From the NCBI GenBank assembly GCA_015680685.1, contig MNCI01007639.1, positions 155,832-198,061 on the forward strand: a stretch of DNA of 42,230 nt, in the 5' to 3' direction. The first letter of the stretch is position 1; every line of letters starts with the position of its first letter. The notes beneath the pieces are model-generated. The model saw only the letters and a list, made by a program, of their open reading frames with translations. It made no database searches and was not told the origin of the DNA. The stretch comes from Gnetum montanum. Taxonomy: Eukaryota > Streptophyta > Gnetopsida > Gnetales > Gnetaceae. The position numbers and the translations under genes are program-made. Below are positions 23,132-34,499 of the stretch, one piece after another.

Positions 23132-23429
23132 ACCTCTAATGCAACAGTATCCATATTGATAATCAAATCCTTATGGATATTATGTATAACCTCTTATATT
23201 TCATGGAAGTACTTCTATCCATGCTTCTTCTCCCTACTATCTAACATAATACCACAAGTCTACGATCCCACGCATGGAGTCACATGCTTGCACATCTCAA
23301 CTAGCAGTGGGTATGTCATATCAAGCTTCCAATCCTCTACCATCAGTACCATCATTGCTCATGCAAGGGGAACTATCAACACAACCACAACAAAAGAGTG
23401 CTACTAGGGCAATTACTATATAAGACAAC
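23132..23429 (+). repeat. 298-bp direct repeat, left copy (element T sequence)
   Basis: Matches 30114-30411 base for base in length, with about eight substitutions, three of them in the first five bases. It reads on from the gag tail (frame containing QASNPLPSVPSLLMQGE). The left copy is continuous with gag to its left and is cut by the LTR at 23430. Confidence 0.9.
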
Positions 23430-23985
23430 TGTACCGTCTGAAATCATCGGTGCCAGGCTAGAACATTACGGGCACTGAAAGATTCATAGATAAGCACAAT
23501 AGACCCTGCCTCTACTTGAGGGCAAGCTAGAAATGAATGAAGGCAGAGTGCCTTGGATGGTTCGCACGTGGATCAAACAAGGACTTCCCCAACGTTTGCC
23601 GCTACAACACGTTGGGTTATACGTAAACTGCAACTAAATGTAAACTAGTACGAAACGTACAGAAAATGTAAATGTGCGTAAACATAGAAAATGGTATAAA
23701 CTGTAATGAAAGTTGGCCAAATGTATAAAATATATTGAAAAAGAGTGTGTACAAAGCACCGGTCTGTACGCAGTTGTGGATCTACACAAGGTAGATGTAT
23801 AGCCCCGGTTGATGAGGATGGGTGATGACAACTATTGGGAATTTTTGCAGGCACAATGTGAATGTTGTATGCTCAGCGTGCAGGATGTATGCCCAGCATG
23901 TGACATTTGTGCTCCTGTGCTCTATGTGTGAAAATGACCAACGCTTCGAACCCTGCCTGAACCTCGATTTAGTCAAAAATTGGGG

Positions 23986-23993
23986 TTTTTATA
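23986..23993 (-). promoter_or_regulatory. TATA box of beta LTR copy L
   Basis: Minus strand reads GATCATATAAAAACCCC. The same element is at 29554-29562 in the inverted partner (GATCATATAAAAATCCC). It lies about 560 bases before the LTR end, after the U3 tandem repeats. Confidence 0.6.
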
Positions 23994-24135
23994 TGATCTT
24001 AGAGCGTGGAATTCGGATTTGGAGTGGGATGATTGGCTATGGGAGGTGAAATTTATGGATTTGGCGACAAGTGGGGCATTGATCGGTGCAAAAGAATAAA
24101 ATTTTACAAGTGTACAGCATGAACACTGTCCAGTT

Positions 24136-25320
24136 CACACGCTGGGTGTGCAGACCCTCAGCGTGTGAACTTTCATGCCCATAAAAAATGAATGAATGAT
24201 AGTTGCACAACAGATTTCATGGTTCCAGCCTATAGGTCTGAGCTCTGGCATCCTATTTCTAGCTTCAGCATGTTATTCTAAGCTCCGGGGTGTCCTGGCA
24301 TGTCCATAGAGCTTCCAGTGTGTGAGTTTGGGCATCTGGCATGTTTCTATACCCTCATACGTTGGGCGTATACGCTCCATACGCTAGACAGTAGGTGGTC
24401 AAGAGGGAAAGATTTTGACCTATATTTTGATGTCTGAAGCTAGTTTTGACCATGGATCTAGATGCCTAATGTCCTAAGGATGTTGCCTGTCGAATTTGGG
24501 CTCATTTGGCCTTGATTTGGTAGGGTTTTGGGAGGCCTGAAGTTGAGCATGCTGGCCACATGCTAGGCGTATATGTTGGGCGTATAGGCCAGCGTGTGAG
24601 CATGAAAACTGAAATTTAGGAATTAGGTTTGGTACACTGGGGTATGTACACTGATCCCTAAGTCTTGGTGATCCTCCAAGTCGTCTGAGAGCTGATTTTG
24701 ACTTTGTTTCGATGGAGTTTTGGGCTTATCTCTGAGGTGCATGCTAGCTGTACACTGGGCATATAGGCCAGTGTGTGAGGCTAAAAATGATACTTTTGAT
24801 GCCCAAAATGGAAGTTTTCAAAGCCTATGATGATGTAGACTAGATGCCCATGTCTCGAGGATCAACCCCATGCCAAAAAATTTCCTGAAAGTGCTTGTTT
24901 GACCTTGTCCTTGGTACCACACGCTGGGCGTACAGGATGTACATGCTCAACGTGTGAACTCAAAAGTGCATGATTTCAAGGTCAAAACTTGATTTTCTTG
25001 AGCCCATGATGATGCCTAGAAATTTCTCTATCTCTGAGAGTTGATGCCTTATGAAAATCTTGCTCTGAAGTGCCTGTTTTGGGTCACCTTTGAAGTCATA
25101 CACTGGGTGTACACGCTGGGCGTGTGAGCCAGCGTGTAGGCAGGAAATGACCCGTTTGGTGCCCAAAATTTGATTGTTAGGAGCCTGAGACCTGCCTAGG
25201 ACCTTAGGAAAGGTCATGGGGAGTCTAGACCTTTGATTCTGGCCTATTTTGATGAGTTTTTGAGGCTCAAAAGTTGCTGCACGCTGGGCCATACGCTGGG
25301 CATGTATAGGCCATCGTACA
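24136..25320 (-). repeat. U3 tandem array with ACGCTGGGCGTA motifs, copy L
   Basis: Seven units with a period of about 170-220 bp. Each carries a GC-rich imperfect palindrome of the type CACGCTGGGCGTA...GGCCAGCGTGTGAG (at 24136, 24357, 24558, 24750, 24918, 25099, 25279). The spacer parts share phrases such as GCCCAAAAT and TTTGAGG. The right arm keeps only five motifs, which largely explains why it is about 440 bp shorter. Confidence 0.8.
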
Positions 25321-26593
25321 GGATGCATATTTAGTTTTTGAGCTCAAAATTTGCCAAGTTTGATGCCAGATGTCACTATAGTCTTCTGTGGGTCCCAAGG
25401 AACTATTTCTTGCTTATTTTGACTCCGTTTAAAGCTGTTTGTGAGGTCCTCAAGCTTTAGTCATGCTGGGGAGCATCACGACTTAACTCAATTCTTGTTG
25501 GAGAAGTGCTAAGCTCAGAATTTTGTGGTGTTTCATTGGTTCCTCTTTGTTGACGCTTGGAGGAATCGACTCAAGAAGCGTTGAAAAATAAGTACAAAAC
25601 ACCACAAGCAACTTGGTAGAAATATTGTCCTTTGGCACTTGGCCAAATGTCATTGCACCATGTTCAGTAGTACATGGGATTGGGGAAATGAAGTTTGTAG
25701 CTAGATAGGGAAATGGAAATTGTGGGGATGGGGAACTGATCAAGGGATTGTGCATGATGAAGGGGATGCTCTGGTGTGTATATGGGTCATGTTGATCCTT
25801 GTCCATAGCCATTGTCTAGCAGACTTGGAACCAAGACATGAGGTGTACGTCCTTTGGCAAAATAAGACTCTTGTTTAGTGTTTAAGAGGACTTGTTGGCA
25901 CAACCAAAGCCATGTGATGATGTGTTGCATTCTTTGGAGGAACAGGGCCTCTATTTAGTGTTAAAGGGAACTTGTTGGTGGAGAGCTAAAGCCATGCAAT
26001 GAGATGTTACTTGAGCATTTGAGACATGAGTACTTGCTTCCAAGACAATTGCCTTCCTGCCTGGGGCTTGTATGGGAAGTGCCAAGGGTCTTGTGTTTCT
26101 TTTTAGCTTTTTTGCTTTTTGCTCTTTACTCTTTTTTTTCTTTTGTTATTTTTTCTTTTTCTTTTGTTTCTTTTTATTTCTTTTTGTTTTTTTTTGTTTC
26201 TTTATATAAATTTTTTGTAAAGAGCTTTGTTTTGATCTTGTACTCATGCTCAAGTGCCATGTTGTGTGTTGCAATTGCTTAAAAGTGTTGCAGTGTGCAC
26301 TGGTGTGCTCAATATTTCAGGGTGCACTAGGTGTGTCAAGGATGTAACTAAGTAGAGTATGTTGAGGAATAGATGGGAAATGTAACGGGAAATGGGAATG
26401 TACTAGTGAATGACTTGATTAACCTTGTTACGTGTGTTAGGAACAATGTGGTACATTGCTGCTGTGACGAAGTGCATTCTCGTACGAACACCTTTGAGTG
26501 TCATCCTGCAAACACAACTCCAAGAAGACAAGAAAACCACGAGTGAGTGAGTAAGCTTAGACTTGAATAGCAACTGATGAAACAAAGGCACCA

Positions 26594-26996
26594 GATGAGA
26601 TTTCAGGCACTGAATATGAATGGCAGCAATGTTGTTAGGATCAACTGATGATGAGTGAGGCAGTGGCTTTGATGAAGTTTGAATGCAACTACAGATCGGG
26701 AGGCTAGAGATGAAGCTGCTAGTTTATAGTCATAGCGGATTGTCGTGGATTAGTTTTATGTCATAACCCATTGGACGTTGCCAGTTTAGCATCGTAGCGA
26801 ATGGTACATTGCTAGTTTATAGTCTTGGCAGACTGTGGAGACGCAAACCAGTTTATAGTCTTAGCGGACTCTGGTGAACAAAACTGTGGCAGTTTAATGT
26901 CGTACCAGATGGGTGCCAGTTTATTGTCATTGTGGACGAACTGTGGTGTCAGTTTATCATCATGACGTCAGGACAAGTGCATACCTGAGTTTATGC
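26594..26996 (-). repeat. 3' internal region of element L with ~33-bp tandem repeats
   Basis: Between the pol stop and the LTR. From about 26725 to 26965 a unit like CAGTTTATAGTCTTAGCGGA recurs about eight times at roughly 30-35-bp spacing, with diverged copies. The same unit, in the same place relative to pol and LTR, recurs at 38870-39240, so it is an inherited part of the family and not a local accident. Confidence 0.75.
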
Positions 26997-27392
26997 TTAA
27001 ATGTAGAATGGTTTCAAGTACAAGTGGTTGGTCGGGTGTGCAAGCTCGTTCCCTTCCATGTTAGCTAGCTTAAATGCTCCATTGTCATACGCTTTGGTGA
27101 CCAAGTAAGGCCCTTCCCAGTTGGATGAAAATTTGTCTGGGTGTTCCCAAACTGCTTTGAGTACAAGGTTTCCTTCCTTGATCAGGCGCTTATGAATATC
27201 GTGTTGATGGCGTTGTCGTTGTTGCTTCTGGTACCATTCGATCTGATCGAGCGCACGTGTGCATTCCTCCTCCACCGAGTCCAAGTCAACAATGTGTAAG
27301 TCATTGTTTTGACCCTCATTGAGGAGTCCGAAGAGTGTGATCCTTAAAGATGGTACCTGCAACTCCAAAGGTAAAACAACTTTCGAACCATC
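26997..27392 (-). pseudogene. Integrase C-terminal end of element L (truncated pol)
   Basis: A 130-codon open frame on the minus strand ending FYI-stop at 26997. It reads GSKVVLPLELQVPSLRITL, a coiled charged region (EEECTRALDQIEWYQKQQRQ), then LVLKAVWEHPDKFSSNWEGP YLV and NGAFKLANMEGNELAHPTNH. The NWEGPY...GAFKL block is the C-terminal domain of plant Ty3/gypsy integrases. The frame is cut at 27392, where the opposite-strand LTR begins, so the catalytic core and all upstream pol are missing. This stub has no internal stop and is far better preserved than pol at 39.3-42 kb. Confidence 0.85.
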
Positions 27393-28696
27393 TGGTGTCT
27401 TTGTTTCATCAGTTGCTGTTCAAGTCTAAGCTTACTCACTCACTCGTGGTTTTCTTGTCTTCTTAGAGTTGTGTTTGCAGGATGACACTTAGAGGTGTTC
27501 GTATGAGAATGCACTTCATCACAGCAGCAAGGTACCACATTGTTCCTAACACACGTAACAAGGTTAATCAAGCCATTCACTAGTACATTCTCATTTTCCG
27601 TTACATTTCTCATCTATTCCTCAACATACTCTACTTAGTTACATCCCTGACACACCCAGTGCACCTTGAAATATTGAGCACACCGTTGCACACTGCAATA
27701 CTTTTAAGCAGTTGCAACACACAACATGACACTTGAGTATGAGTACAATATCAAAACAAAGCTCTTTATAAAATATATATATAAAGAAACAAAAAAAAAA
27801 AAAAAACAAAAGGAAACAAAAAGAAATGAAAGAAAAAGAAAAAGAAAAAGAAAAAACAACAAAAGAAAAAAAGAGCAAAGAGCAAAGAGCAAAAAATCCA
27901 AAAAGAAACACAAGACCCTTGGCACTTCCCATACATGCCCCAGGTAGAAAGACAGTTGTCTTGGAAGCAAGTACTCATGTCTCAAATGCTCAAGTAACAT
28001 CTCATTGCGTGGCTTTGGCTCTCCACTAATAGGTTCCCTTTAACACTAAACAGAGGCCCTATTCCTCCAAAGAATGCAACACATCATCACGTGGCTTTGG
28101 TTGTGCCAACAAGTCCTCTTAAACACTAAACAAGAGTCTTGTTTCGCTAAAGGACGTACACCTCATGTCTTGGTTCCAAGTATGCTAGACAATGGCTATT
28201 GATAAGGATCAACATGATCCATATACACACCAGAGCATCCCCTTCATCATGCACAATCCCTTGATTAGTTCCCCATCCCCACAATTTCCATTTCCCTATC
28301 TAGCTACAAACTTCATTTCCCCAATCCCATGTACTACTGAACACAGTGCGATGACATTTGGCCAAGTGCCAAAGGACAATATTTCTACCAAGTTGCTTGT
28401 GGTGTTTTGTACTTATTTGTCAACGCTTCTCAGGTCGATTCCCCCAAGCATCAACAAAGAGGGGCCAATGAAACACCATAAAATTCTGAGGTTAGCACTT
28501 CTCCAACAAGAATTGAGCTAAGTCGTGATGCTCCCTAATATGACTGAAGCTTGAGGACCTCATAGACAGCTTTAAATGAAGTCGAACTGAGCAAGAAATG
28601 GTTCCCTAGGACCCACAGAAGAATACAGTGACATCTAAAATCAAACCTAGCAAATTTTGAGCTCAAAATACTTGGTTTTCACTAAATATGCATCTT

Positions 28697-29415
28697 GTAC
28701 GCTGGCCTATACATGCCCAGCGTATGGCCCAGCGTGCAGCAAATTTTGAGCCTCAAAAACTCATCAAAATAGGCTAGAATCGAAGGTCTAGACTCCCCAT
28801 GACCTTCCCTAAGGTCCTAGGTAGGTCTCAGGCTCCTAACAATCAAATTTTGGGCACCAAATGGGTCATTTCCTGCCTACACGCCTAGCGTGTGGCCAGC
28901 ATGCTCAAATGGGTCAAATTTTGGGCACCAAATGGGTCAAATTTTGGGCACCAAATGGGTCATTTCCTGTCTCATATACGCCTAGCGTGTGGCCAGCATG
29001 CTCAATTTTAGGCCTCCAAAAACCATGCCAAATCAAGGCCAAATGAGCCCAAATTTGACAGGAATCATTCTCAGGACATCAGTCATCCAGATCCATGGTT
29101 AAAACTAGCTTCAGACATCAAAATATAGGTCAAAATATTTCCTGCTTGACCACCTGCTATCTAGCGTATGGAGCGTATACGCCTAGCGTAGGAGGGTATA
29201 GAAACACGCCAAAAGCCCAAACTCACACGTTGGAAGCTCTATGGACATGCCAGAACACCCTGGAGCTTAGAATGACATGCTAAAGCTAGAAACAGGATGC
29301 CAAAGCTTAGACCTATAGGTTAGAACCATGAAATCTGTTGTGCAACTATCATTCATTCATTTTTTATGGGCATGAAAGTTCACATGCTGAGGGTCTGCAT
29401 GCCCAGCGTGTGAAC
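28697..29415 (+). repeat. U3 tandem array, copy R (five motifs)
   Basis: GC-rich motifs at about 28697, 28879, 28976, 29161 and 29381, the inverted counterparts of those in copy L. A short internal duplication at 28910-28980 repeats TTTTGGGCACCAAATGGGTC three times. The region is collapsed relative to copy L, consistent with slippage or unequal exchange between units. Confidence 0.8.
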
Positions 29416-29553
29416 TAGACAGTGTTCACGCTGTACACTTGTAAAATTTTATTCTTTCACATCGGTCAATGCCCCACCTGTCACTAGATCCATAAATTTC
29501 GCCTCCCATAGCCAATCATCCCACTCTAGATCTGAATTCCATGCTCTAAGATC

Positions 29554-29562
29554 ATATAAAAA
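29554..29562 (+). promoter_or_regulatory. TATA box of beta LTR copy R
   Basis: GATCATATAAAAATCCC, matching copy L. Transcription would start about 30 bases downstream and run through 298-bp repeat and protease remnant to the right. Confidence 0.55.
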
Positions 29563-30113
29563 TCCCAATTTTTGACTAAATCGGGGTTCGGGCAGGGTTC
29601 GAAGCATTGGTCATTTTCACACATAGAGCACGGGAGCACAGATCTCACATGCTGGACATACATCTTGCATGCTGAGCATATGGCATTCATGCTGTGCCTG
29701 CAAAAATTCCTAGTAATTGTCATCACCCATCCTCATCAACCGGGGCTATACATCTGCCTTGTGTAGATCCACAACTGCGTACAGACCGGTGCTTTGTACA
29801 CACTCTTTTTCAATAGATTTGATACATTTGGCCAACTTTCATTACAGTTTACATCATTTTCTATGTTTACGCACGTTTACATTTTCTATACGTTTCGTAC
29901 TAGTTTACATTTGGTTGTAGTTTACGTATAACCCAATGTGTTGTAGCGGAAAACGTTGGGGAAGTCCTTGTTTGATCCTCGTGCGGACCATCCAAGGCAC
30001 TTTGCCTTCGTCCGTTTCCTACTTGCCCTCAAGCGGAGGTAGGGTCTACTGTGCTTGTTTGTGAATCTTTTGCATAACGTTCCAGCCCGGCATCGACGAT
30101 TTTAGACGATACA

Positions 30114-30411
30114 GTTTCTAATGCAATAGTATCCATATTGATAATCAAATCCTTTTGGATATTATGTATAACCTCTTATATCTCATGGAAGTACTTCTAT
30201 CCATGCTTCTTCTCCCTACTATCTAACATAATACCACAAGTCTACGATCCCACGCATGGAGTCACATGCTTGCACATCTCAACTAGCAGTGGGTATGTCA
30301 TATCAAGCTTCCAATCCTCTACCATCAGTACCATCATTGCTCATGCAAGGGGAACTGTCAACACAACCACAACAAAAGAGTGCTACTAGGGAAATTACTA
30401 TATAAGACAAC
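30114..30411 (+). repeat. 298-bp direct repeat, right copy (element T sequence)
   Basis: Second copy of 23132-23429. It is continuous on the right with the rest of element T (protease remnant) and is cut on the left by LTR R. Apart from the first five bases it differs from the left copy at only about five sites, much less than the two LTR arms differ from each other. Confidence 0.9.
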
Positions 30412-30779
30412 TTTACTAATACAAGGGAATTAAGATCTAGGAAATGATCCTTTTTTAGGGTAAGTTCACAAAAGGTCTGAAGGATAGGAACTTCATCTAT
30501 CCCTACTCCTTCCATACAAAGTCCTTAAAATAGTACTATGCTTCTAACTTGAATAGAAAAAGATATAACAACTATCATGCTTACATAAATGATAACACAC
30601 TAGATAAAAGTAAGAGCACTTCCCAAGAAGAGGACAAATACATGAGGTTCTTTAATCTATCTCTAAATAGCAAGACACAAGCCATGTACAACTCTACTAG
30701 ATTCTAGGTCAGGAGTGAATCTTATTTCTAAAGACATGTACAAGGCCTAGAATTTACCTTCACTAAAGAAGTGTAGTAG
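30412..30779 (+). pseudogene. Protease remnant of element T
   Basis: Around 30689-30775 the plus strand reads TTLLDSRSGVNLISKDMYKA-stop-NLPSLKKC. This is the retroviral-type aspartic protease motif LLDSG(S/A)xVNLIS with the active-site Gly changed to Arg (AGG at 30706), a single G-to-A change. The region from 30412 is otherwise full of stops. It ends where the next LTR starts at 30780. The rest of pol of element T was not found in the window. Confidence 0.6.
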
Positions 30780-30954
30780 TGAGCACATCGTAGCACAGTT
30801 TTCAAGCTATGCAGCGTAGCATAGCGTAGCCAACTTAACACTGCAAGCATCCCATGTCCTACATGTAACATGGGATGAGCATAGGAGACAGCATGGTTCC
30901 ACCCACTGCACTACCACGTGGCACTTAATCTGCTTATTGGACTAACCCTAGCAC

Positions 30955-30962
30955 TATAAATA
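30955..30962 (+). promoter_or_regulatory. TATA box of LTR copy 2
   Basis: GCACTATAAATACCC, followed within 30 bases by the start of the TTGGCATTCC tandem array, which would therefore be transcribed as part of the RNA leader. Confidence 0.6.
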
Positions 30963-30981
30963 CCCTTGGAACGCCAATGTT

Positions 30982-31155
30982 TCAGCAATTGGCATTCCTT
31001 GACTATTGGCATTTCCCAACGGTTGGCATTCCCCAAAAGTTGGCATTCCTTGATTGTTGGCATTCCCTAGTGGTTGGCATTCCTAGACTATTCGCATTCC
31101 CTAGCGATTAGCATTCCTTGACTATTGGCATTCTCAAGTGGTTGGCATTCCTTGG
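30982..31155 (+). repeat. Tandem TTGGCATTCC array
   Basis: About ten units of 16-20 bases with the core (T/A)TGGCATTCC and short variable spacers such as TTGACTA, CTAGTGG and AAAAG. It lies just downstream of the TATA box, so in the R or leader part of the LTR. Confidence 0.85.
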
Positions 31156-31799
31156 ACGTGAGAATTTTTAAGCATAGAGCTTCCAGCAGTTAGGGGGCAG
31201 GGGGCAAGAAGATTGGTGAGTAGAAGGATGATGAGCAGCAAATCTCAGCATTGGAGTCTCCCAAATCTCTCTCCCACTCTAGCATAGCAACTCTTAGTTT
31301 GGCAAGCATTAGCTTATTGGTGCATGCGGCACCACGTTTGCAACATCCCAAGAGCTATGATCATATAGTTCCATTGCTCAACTGTGCTTGTCCAACGCTG
31401 CACATTAGTTGTGCACATCCATCATTCAAACAAAAATCAGATCCCCCAATTTTGGGGTAGTGCATCTTATTACCCAAACTCTCATTCTATTTTACTATAG
31501 CGTATATGTTGCATCTTCGTGTATTCATTTATGTTTATTTTTTGGGTCACATACTTTGATACGTTTTTACTGTTGCAAGTGCTACGTTCTCTTTCATTCC
31601 AACCTCTACACATTACATTCTAAAATTACTATTCAAAAATGGTTATTGGACATCATGTAAGTCCCTATCTGATCGACCAGACCATTCAAGGCACCCCATT
31701 TCCATTTTCTCCAACACGACCCTTGCATGGATTTGAGGTCAAGTTGTGTGCTTGATAACCTCTCGATGTTCCAGCCATCGATGTTTTTGGACACTACAA

Positions 31800-34060
31800 A
31801 CATTTTCAATTTATAAAACCTATAAACATATTTCATCAAGGCCAATGTTCCTACATAATTCCCTACATGAATACCCCAGCAGAATTGTGGTAAGTGAGCT
31901 GGGTTTCTACTGTAATTTCATAGCAATTGTTGGATCCCTTGGAACTAGTGTAGACTACCTTTAAAACCCATTTCCATCCAAAAAACCATTTCCATTTGAA
32001 AACCCAAATCGATATGAAATTTGATAGAAAATGCTAGCGTAAAGCACTTTTCCACTCCCATTACTTAGTGTAGTCAATTGGGAATCCCAATAATGTACTT
32101 CACCAACCTCCAACATAGACCTTGTTGGAAGGGCCAATGTAGTTAGGATATATCATCTTAAACCCTCTCTACTACATAGTACATGATTGTCTACTACGTA
32201 GTATTTCATAACAATAATTTTCCTACCACCTTTCGATTTATAATTAACTACATAGTACACGATAATCCCATTGATTGGAGTTTTTACTAAAAATAGTAAA
32301 AAGGTTAAAACCATCTCCTTCACAATGTCAGACCATTTTTCCATTAAACTTCATGAACACTGGATCTAGCCAGTAGGTCATAAGGGTGTATGGCCCCAAG
32401 GATCCTACTATGGCTGAGTGTAGGCAATCACTTAGGCTCAGGGGACGAAGTCCCAAATTTTTAGTAATAAATGAATATCATTACAACTTTATTTGTGCCA
32501 ATATTTAGGTTGGCATGCTAATTCCAAGAATGAAGGTAGAAGCTAAGAGGAAGTACAAGCTTATCCATCATAATGGGAAGGAATACATCCCTTTTCCATA
32601 TGATAGAATACTTCTAACTAAAAATTATGCATGCATCCTATCTCAATTAAGTGAGATGGATGAAGAGGATGGGAAGGCTAGCTCAAATGAATACCAAGAG
32701 GAAGAGGATGAATTTGGGGTTGAGTCCAATGAGAACCTCATGAGGTGGAAGCTCTTCCAAAAATTGACCCATAAAGCCATAGTGCCTACCTCAATCCCCC
32801 TTTCCTCTTTCACAAGATAGATTCCTCAAGCTTCACCTTCCTCCTACCCAATCATGTTTGGACCAATGCTCATTATTATAGTGCACCAAATAGAATTGGT
32901 GCCATAGTCAATGACCTTTCAATTTTTCATGCCTTTTTCCACCCAGCCATGGTTTGTATTGTCATCCTTGATTATTGTAACCACCACTAATCCATTTTCC
33001 TCCAAAATGAAACCCATAGCGAGACCTCAAGTTATCCAAGGATCACATATCCGTATCATCCCCTTTGTGCCCCAAATACCTACATAAACTTCCTTTTCAC
33101 TATTCAACCCACTTGCAACCATGATAACCCAACCTCTCCTCTCAGTGCTGCAACTTACCGTGAGGCTAGATGCCTCTCAACTTAAACTACAACCTTTCAT
33201 GCAAAATCCATAATCCATGAGGGTAGCTTAGGGCCTAGATAAACCCTTTCAAATGAGTTGAGACCTAAAGGAAGAGTTATAGAGGCTTAAGGCTTCGACA
33301 TCTCAAACCATCAAAATAATGAAATTTTATTAGGACATTCCCATTAGTCCTATGGTCCCATAACTAACTATTTCCCCTAGTTTTCCCATACTATAATTCA
33401 TCAAGTATAATGATGAAGGTAATCCCAACTCATACCTCATAACCTTTTCTTACTGTTACAAGCCTAGCTGTAGAAAACAATAAGGATCTTCACTATGTCT
33501 CTTATGGGAAAATCCATTGATAGTACCATGCCCTACCAAGTTTGGAAGATCTAATTTCACTATTCATTAACCATTTTAATTACAACTTGAAACTTGATAC
33601 CATCCTTAACCATTGATGAAGGTCAAGCAAGGATCCCTTGAACTATTGCAAATGTTCATCAAACAATGGAATGTTTTGTTGAACAAAATTTTAGAATAAA
33701 TAGCTAAAAGCCATCTTCTAGCTATCTTTAAGGGGATAGTTAATGACTTCATCAAGTTGAAATTGTATCACCTTGATCCATGATCACTCAATCAAGCCTT
33801 TTCCCAAACCAAGAACATTGAGAATGCTATAGAAGCCAACCATGACCTAGCCTATCTAGCATATAGAAAATAACATGCACAAAAGGACAAGGAGAGGGGA
33901 AGGGAAAAAAATGTAGCGGTGGCCACTATGGGGAAAGAGAGTAAGATGACCACCTAGAGGTCAAGAAAAAAACAACCCAAGGCCCATACTAACAATAAGA
34001 ACCAAGGGACCTATACATTGACTACTTCTAGGCCTAATTTTGAATGAAAAGATTGATTGT
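31800..34060 (+). pseudogene. Internal region of copy 2 with gag remnants
   Basis: An open frame at 32515-32817 (MLIPRMKVEAKRKYKLIHHN...) has an acidic middle (EEDGKASSNEYQEEEDEFGV). It is the only longer intact piece and may be the gag N-terminus. Around 33385-33750, across frames, KYNDEGNPNSYLITFSY, MGKSIDSTMPYQVW and FNYNLKLDT recall plant Ty3/gypsy gag cores. A Lys-rich tail follows (about 33870-34030). Stops and frameshifts are frequent. No primer site was identified immediately after the LTR. Confidence 0.5.
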
Positions 34061-34499
34061 TGTAGCTGAAACCCTTAGGTACTAGAGGAACCAAGGATTC
34101 CCAATGACATGATTCTTAACCTTAGATTTCTAGGGCCTCTATGAAAAATGAGATCCTTGGTGCCCTAGACTATCTAGCAAATCATCCAGAGATTTATGAA
34201 AGGCAAAATGAAAATAACAAGAATGAAATACAAAATAAAAATATGAAATAAAATGCATGAAATGTAATGAAGAAGGAAATTTCACACAAATAAAGTTGTA
34301 ATCTTTATTTAAAAGGAATAAAGGTGGTATAGAAAATATGTACATGGTTTCCTATGGGAGTAGGGGGTTTCATTGGAACAAGGGTTCAAAATCCTTTGAA
34401 GCTTTTACAATCCACTTCATGATTTGGATGTTTTACCACTCTTAATGCTATTGAACCTTTGTTGTTGATACACTAGATCTATAATGTCATTGATGCAGA

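Larger units (their letters stand above)
23430..26593 (-). mobile_element. Long LTR, family beta, copy L (minus)
   Basis: Left arm of a large inverted repeat with 27393-30113, by eye about 94 percent identical where compared. On the plus strand it starts TGTACCGTCTGAAATC. The same terminus, as reverse complement, ends the right arm (30113), the LTR at 31799 and, diverged, the LTR starting at 36289. Read on the minus strand it has its start at 26593, purine-rich and repeat-rich U3, TATA at 23993-23986 and U5 with CCATCCAAGGCAC near 23560. It follows the integrase stop of the same strand, so it is the 3' LTR of an element with pol at 26997-27392. Short open frames inside it are not genes. Confidence 0.8.
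27393..30113 (+). mobile_element. Long LTR, family beta, copy R (plus)
   Basis: Right arm of the inverted repeat. Begins TGGTGTCTTTGTTTCATC directly at the broken integrase frame and ends GACGATACA at 30113, so both ends are true LTR ends. Landmarks in order: the AC/AG-rich start, a poly-A/purine block near 27785-27875, five GC-rich U3 repeats (28697-29415), TATA at 29554 and U5. The 5-mers next to its ends (CCATC on the left, GTTTC on the right) do not match. GTTTC corresponds to ACCTC in the uninterrupted left copy of the direct repeat. Confidence 0.8.
30780..31799 (+). mobile_element. LTR of a beta-related element (copy 2, plus)
   Basis: Right end GACACTACA at 31799 aligns with the ends of LTR R and the LTR at 36289 (shared GTTCCAGCC and a T-rich stretch). 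The U5 phrase GACCATTCAAGGCACCCC at about 31680 matches both others. TATA at 30955. The left end TGAGCACATC at 30780 is chosen because the protease frame stops there. Its U3 is short (about 170 bp), in contrast to the 2-kb U3 of copies L and R. Confidence 0.65.

Noticed and set aside
23051-23407. 118-codon plus-strand frame repeated at 30138-30389 as a possible conserved protein
   Set aside because: It lies in the 298-bp direct repeat of element T. The biologically sensible frame there is the gag/protease spacer frame, which has stops. The long frame is incidental.
23132-23429. The 298-bp direct repeat as a target-site duplication
   Set aside because: Retrotransposon integrases make 4-6-bp duplications. 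A 298-bp duplication needs recombination or unequal exchange.
23634-30000. Many 60-120-codon open frames in the inverted arms, such as pairs at 25483-25812 and 28192-28521
   Set aside because: They occur as matched pairs because the arms are inverted copies. They lie in LTR U3/R/U5, mostly lack domain features and often begin with non-ATG codons. Paired presence reflects DNA copying, not protein conservation.
23430-30113. A DNA transposon with 3-kb terminal inverted repeats
   Set aside because: The arm ends align with other LTR ends (31799, 36289), contain TATA boxes and U5 landmarks, and the centre is integrase of a Ty3/gypsy element. No transposase is present.
30982-31155. CRISPR-like array
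   Set aside because: The repeated core is only about 10 bases with variable 6-9-base spacers, in a plant LTR. It is a simple tandem repeat.
31888-31907. TGGTAAGTGAGCTGGGTTTC as an initiator-Met tRNA primer site
   Set aside because: It lies about 90 bases after the LTR end rather than directly next to it, and matches the expected TGGTATCAGAGC only in part.
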